DNA of 33,630 nt from assembly GCA_001931905.2 (NCBI GenBank), contig MSJI02000924.1, positions 105,181 through 138,810 on the forward strand, written 5' to 3'. This DNA comes from Cladosporium sp. IMV 00045 (Eukaryota > Ascomycota > Dothideomycetes > Cladosporiales > Cladosporiaceae). A program made the translations under genes and the position numbers. Position 1 is the first letter of the stretch; each line of letters begins with the position of its first letter. Below are positions 32,397 to 33,630 of this stretch, one piece after another. Under the pieces are notes generated by a model that was given only the letters and a program-made list of their open reading frames with translations, was not told the origin of the DNA and did not search any database.

Positions 32397-32617
32397 TTAT
32401 TATAGGATGTAAGGTCTATATCGGAAAACGCTAGGTACGTAAAGGACTATACGTAACTCGGGGTAGCGTTAACCGCGCTTAGTAGCTACGTACGTATATC
32501 CTACGCTTCGTAGGCTTATAGTATATAAAGTAGCGATTAGTCTTATTATCTAAGTAGCGATTACTTAATAGCCTCCTATACGTTACGAGATTTATCTTTT
32601 CGATATTTACTTTATTA
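32397..32617 (+). repeat. 3' long terminal repeat of the chromovirus
   Basis: It matches 25,857-26,077 over 221 bp with two C/T differences (32,408 and 32,436). The TG at 32,408-32,409 is one of the few TpG left and corresponds to CG in the 5' copy. Confidence 0.92.
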
Positions 32618-32631
32618 TTAGGGCTTTATTA
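32618..32631. repeat. Right copy of the 14-bp insertion-site repeat
   Basis: Same sequence as 25,849-25,862. It directly follows the 3' LTR and restores the Harbinger reading frame (GFI). Confidence 0.6.
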
Positions 32632-33240
32632 ATAGTCATTTTTAAGGCTTTATACGACCTACGAAGCGTTAGCGACTATTCTATTTAGGGTATAAGAAGT
32701 ATTACGGAATGTCCTTCTAGGTAATCGCTACGCCTAACGGCCTCGTAAGCGCCCTTATAGGCCCTTTTAAAGGTAAGATTAATAACTAGAGTATATTTAT
32801 CTAGAGCTATACTACGGAGCGATTATAGCGTATTATAGGTAAGGTAGTAGAACTACCTTAATAGATACTATATTTATATAGTAATCTAGCCTACTACTAT
32901 ACCTTTAGTATTATCGCTCCGTATAGACCTTAGGCTAGCCTTAATACTAGCTAGTAGGCCTTTAATACGTAGCTATCGTCGCTTCGGATTACCGTCGAGT
33001 ATACCTTTAGCGAGGTCTAGAAGTCGTAGACCTATAATACCTTCGTAAAGGTACTATATAATAGTAATTAGGCGGTAGTAGCGTTCTTTAAGGTCGCTAT
33101 ATTATTAAATAACTATAAAGCGTATATAAGAGGTAGTAATCCGACGAGTAATCGCTTTAATTTTACTCCCCCGAGTATCGAAGAGTACCTCTTACTATCT
33201 AACGATATCTTAGTAGGCTTTAGGTAATATCTTTACTAGG
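32618..33240 (+). pseudogene. PIF/Harbinger-type DDE transposase, 3' fragment
   Basis: The frame continues that of the 5' fragment across the insertion. It shows the DDE_Tnp_4 order: the GFI(D)G site, LGYKKYYG, VIATPNGLVSALIGPFKG, the second Asp site (YSNLAYYYTF, Asn in place of Asp), then AFNT*LSSLRITVEY containing the third acidic residue, the FKVAILLNNYKA segment and the C-terminal motif PPSIEEYL. Both catalytic Asp codons (GAT after a T) have become AAT, a direct RIP product. Stops are TAG/TAA only. The recognisable frame fades out near 33,240. Confidence 0.68.
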
Positions 33241-33630
33241 GATTTATATAGAGATATATTATAGATAGCTAAAATTAAGGTAATTACCTAGCGAAATAGG
33301 CCTTATTAATTTAACTTTATAGGCTACGTAACTTCGTAATTATTCGTAATTACCTAATAAATAACCTCTCGGATACCTCTTAACCTTAATCTTAACGACC
33401 TCTCTTACTACCTATACTACCTAGTAGCCGTTTAATTAACTCCTACTACTTCTACTATACCTTACGCTATATCTATATCTCGAGCGCCCTTAATTTAGTA
33501 TCCTTCTTATCCCTCTTACGACGATAGCGAGCCTCTTTAGCCTCCTATTTACGACGATACCGAGCCTTATTAAGATCGTATATAAGGCGCTTATTTATTA
33601 CCTTAACGAAGGCGCTAATTTAATCCTTAT
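33241..33630 (-). pseudogene. RIP-mutated repeat DNA with possible antisense Lys/Arg-rich frame
   Basis: On the minus strand, 33,628-33,476 holds 51 codons with only two stops, both of TAA/TAG type. They encode a highly basic helical stretch with a repeated KARYRRK/EARYRRK unit. This may be a second Harbinger gene (such elements often carry a DNA-binding partner), or the tail of another transposon. It runs off the window edge. The family is not recognised. The remainder of this stretch is RIP-mutated and shows nothing further. Confidence 0.3.

Larger units (their letters stand above)
25857..32617 (+). mobile_element. Complete Ty3/gypsy chromovirus, RIP-inactivated
   Basis: The element spans 6.76 kb: two LTRs, a fused gag-pol frame with Gag, CCHC knuckle, protease, reverse transcriptase, RNase H, integrase and chromodomain in the chromovirus order, then 1.3 kb of extra sequence with an antisense coding-like region, a polypurine tract (32,383-32,393) and the 3' LTR. 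It is inserted into a Harbinger-type transposase gene. CpA and TpG are almost absent while CpG is common. No ATG is left in the frame and dozens of TAG/TAA stops break it, so it cannot move on its own. Confidence 0.93.

Noticed and set aside
25857..33630. CRISPR-like array or centromeric satellite suggested by the monotonous TAG/CTA/CGTA pattern
   Set aside because: The monotony comes from loss of CpA and TpG; no periodic repeat units were seen apart from the LTRs, and retroelement domains explain the sequence.

Overview
The window is nuclear DNA of a filamentous ascomycete (Pezizomycotina; class not determined from sequence alone). Evidence: short spliceosomal introns (48-122 bp) with GTRNGN-type donors and CTAAC/CTGAC branch sites, a Zn2Cys6 regulator, fungal versions of Pfs2, Oma1 and FHIP, and saturated CpA-to-TpA mutation (RIP) of transposons at the right end. 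The class Dothideomycetes would fit but is a guess.

Left and middle part (1-25,150): ordinary gene-bearing DNA with eight predicted protein genes besides a tRNA gene: an NAD-type short-chain dehydrogenase (818-2005, +), a Zn2Cys6/MHR transcription factor (4679-6915, +), a class II aldolase/adducin-family protein (7404-8527, -), the mRNA 3'-end factor Pfs2 (9012-10954, -) divergent from the mitochondrial protease Oma1 (11409-12575, +), an intron-containing tRNA-Val(AAC) (12966-13066, -), a MYND zinc-finger protein (13983-15050, -), an INO80-subunit-F-like coiled-coil protein (15508-16345, -) and an EST1/SMG7-like protein (17212-19754, -). A ninth protein gene, FHIP/RAI16-like (22034-24682, +), follows a 2.3-kb intergenic gap. 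Apart from the possible pairing of the regulator with the convergent aldolase-family gene, these look like unrelated housekeeping genes, not a biosynthetic cluster.

Right part (about 25,150-33,630): a nested repeat block. A complete Ty3/gypsy chromovirus (25,857-32,617, two 221-bp LTRs differing at two sites) sits inside a PIF/Harbinger-type DDE transposase gene, splitting it within its first catalytic motif. Both elements have lost practically every CpA and TpG (14 left in 7.8 kb by eye) while CpG stays frequent. The chromovirus keeps a single unbroken reading frame from Gag to chromodomain with no visible indel, yet it is dead through TAG/TAA stops, Tyr-for-Cys/His changes at zinc ligands and Asn-for-Asp changes at active sites. 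Between pol and the 3' LTR there is an extra antisense coding-like region. The RIP block starts abruptly about 470 bp beyond the FHIP stop codon.

The most unusual features are the near-complete, context-specific RIP (survivors are mostly GpCpA/TpGpC), the nested insertion that can be read through in frame, and the antisense region of the retroelement. Exon borders were inferred from splice consensus, phase and family conservation; no transcript evidence was available.
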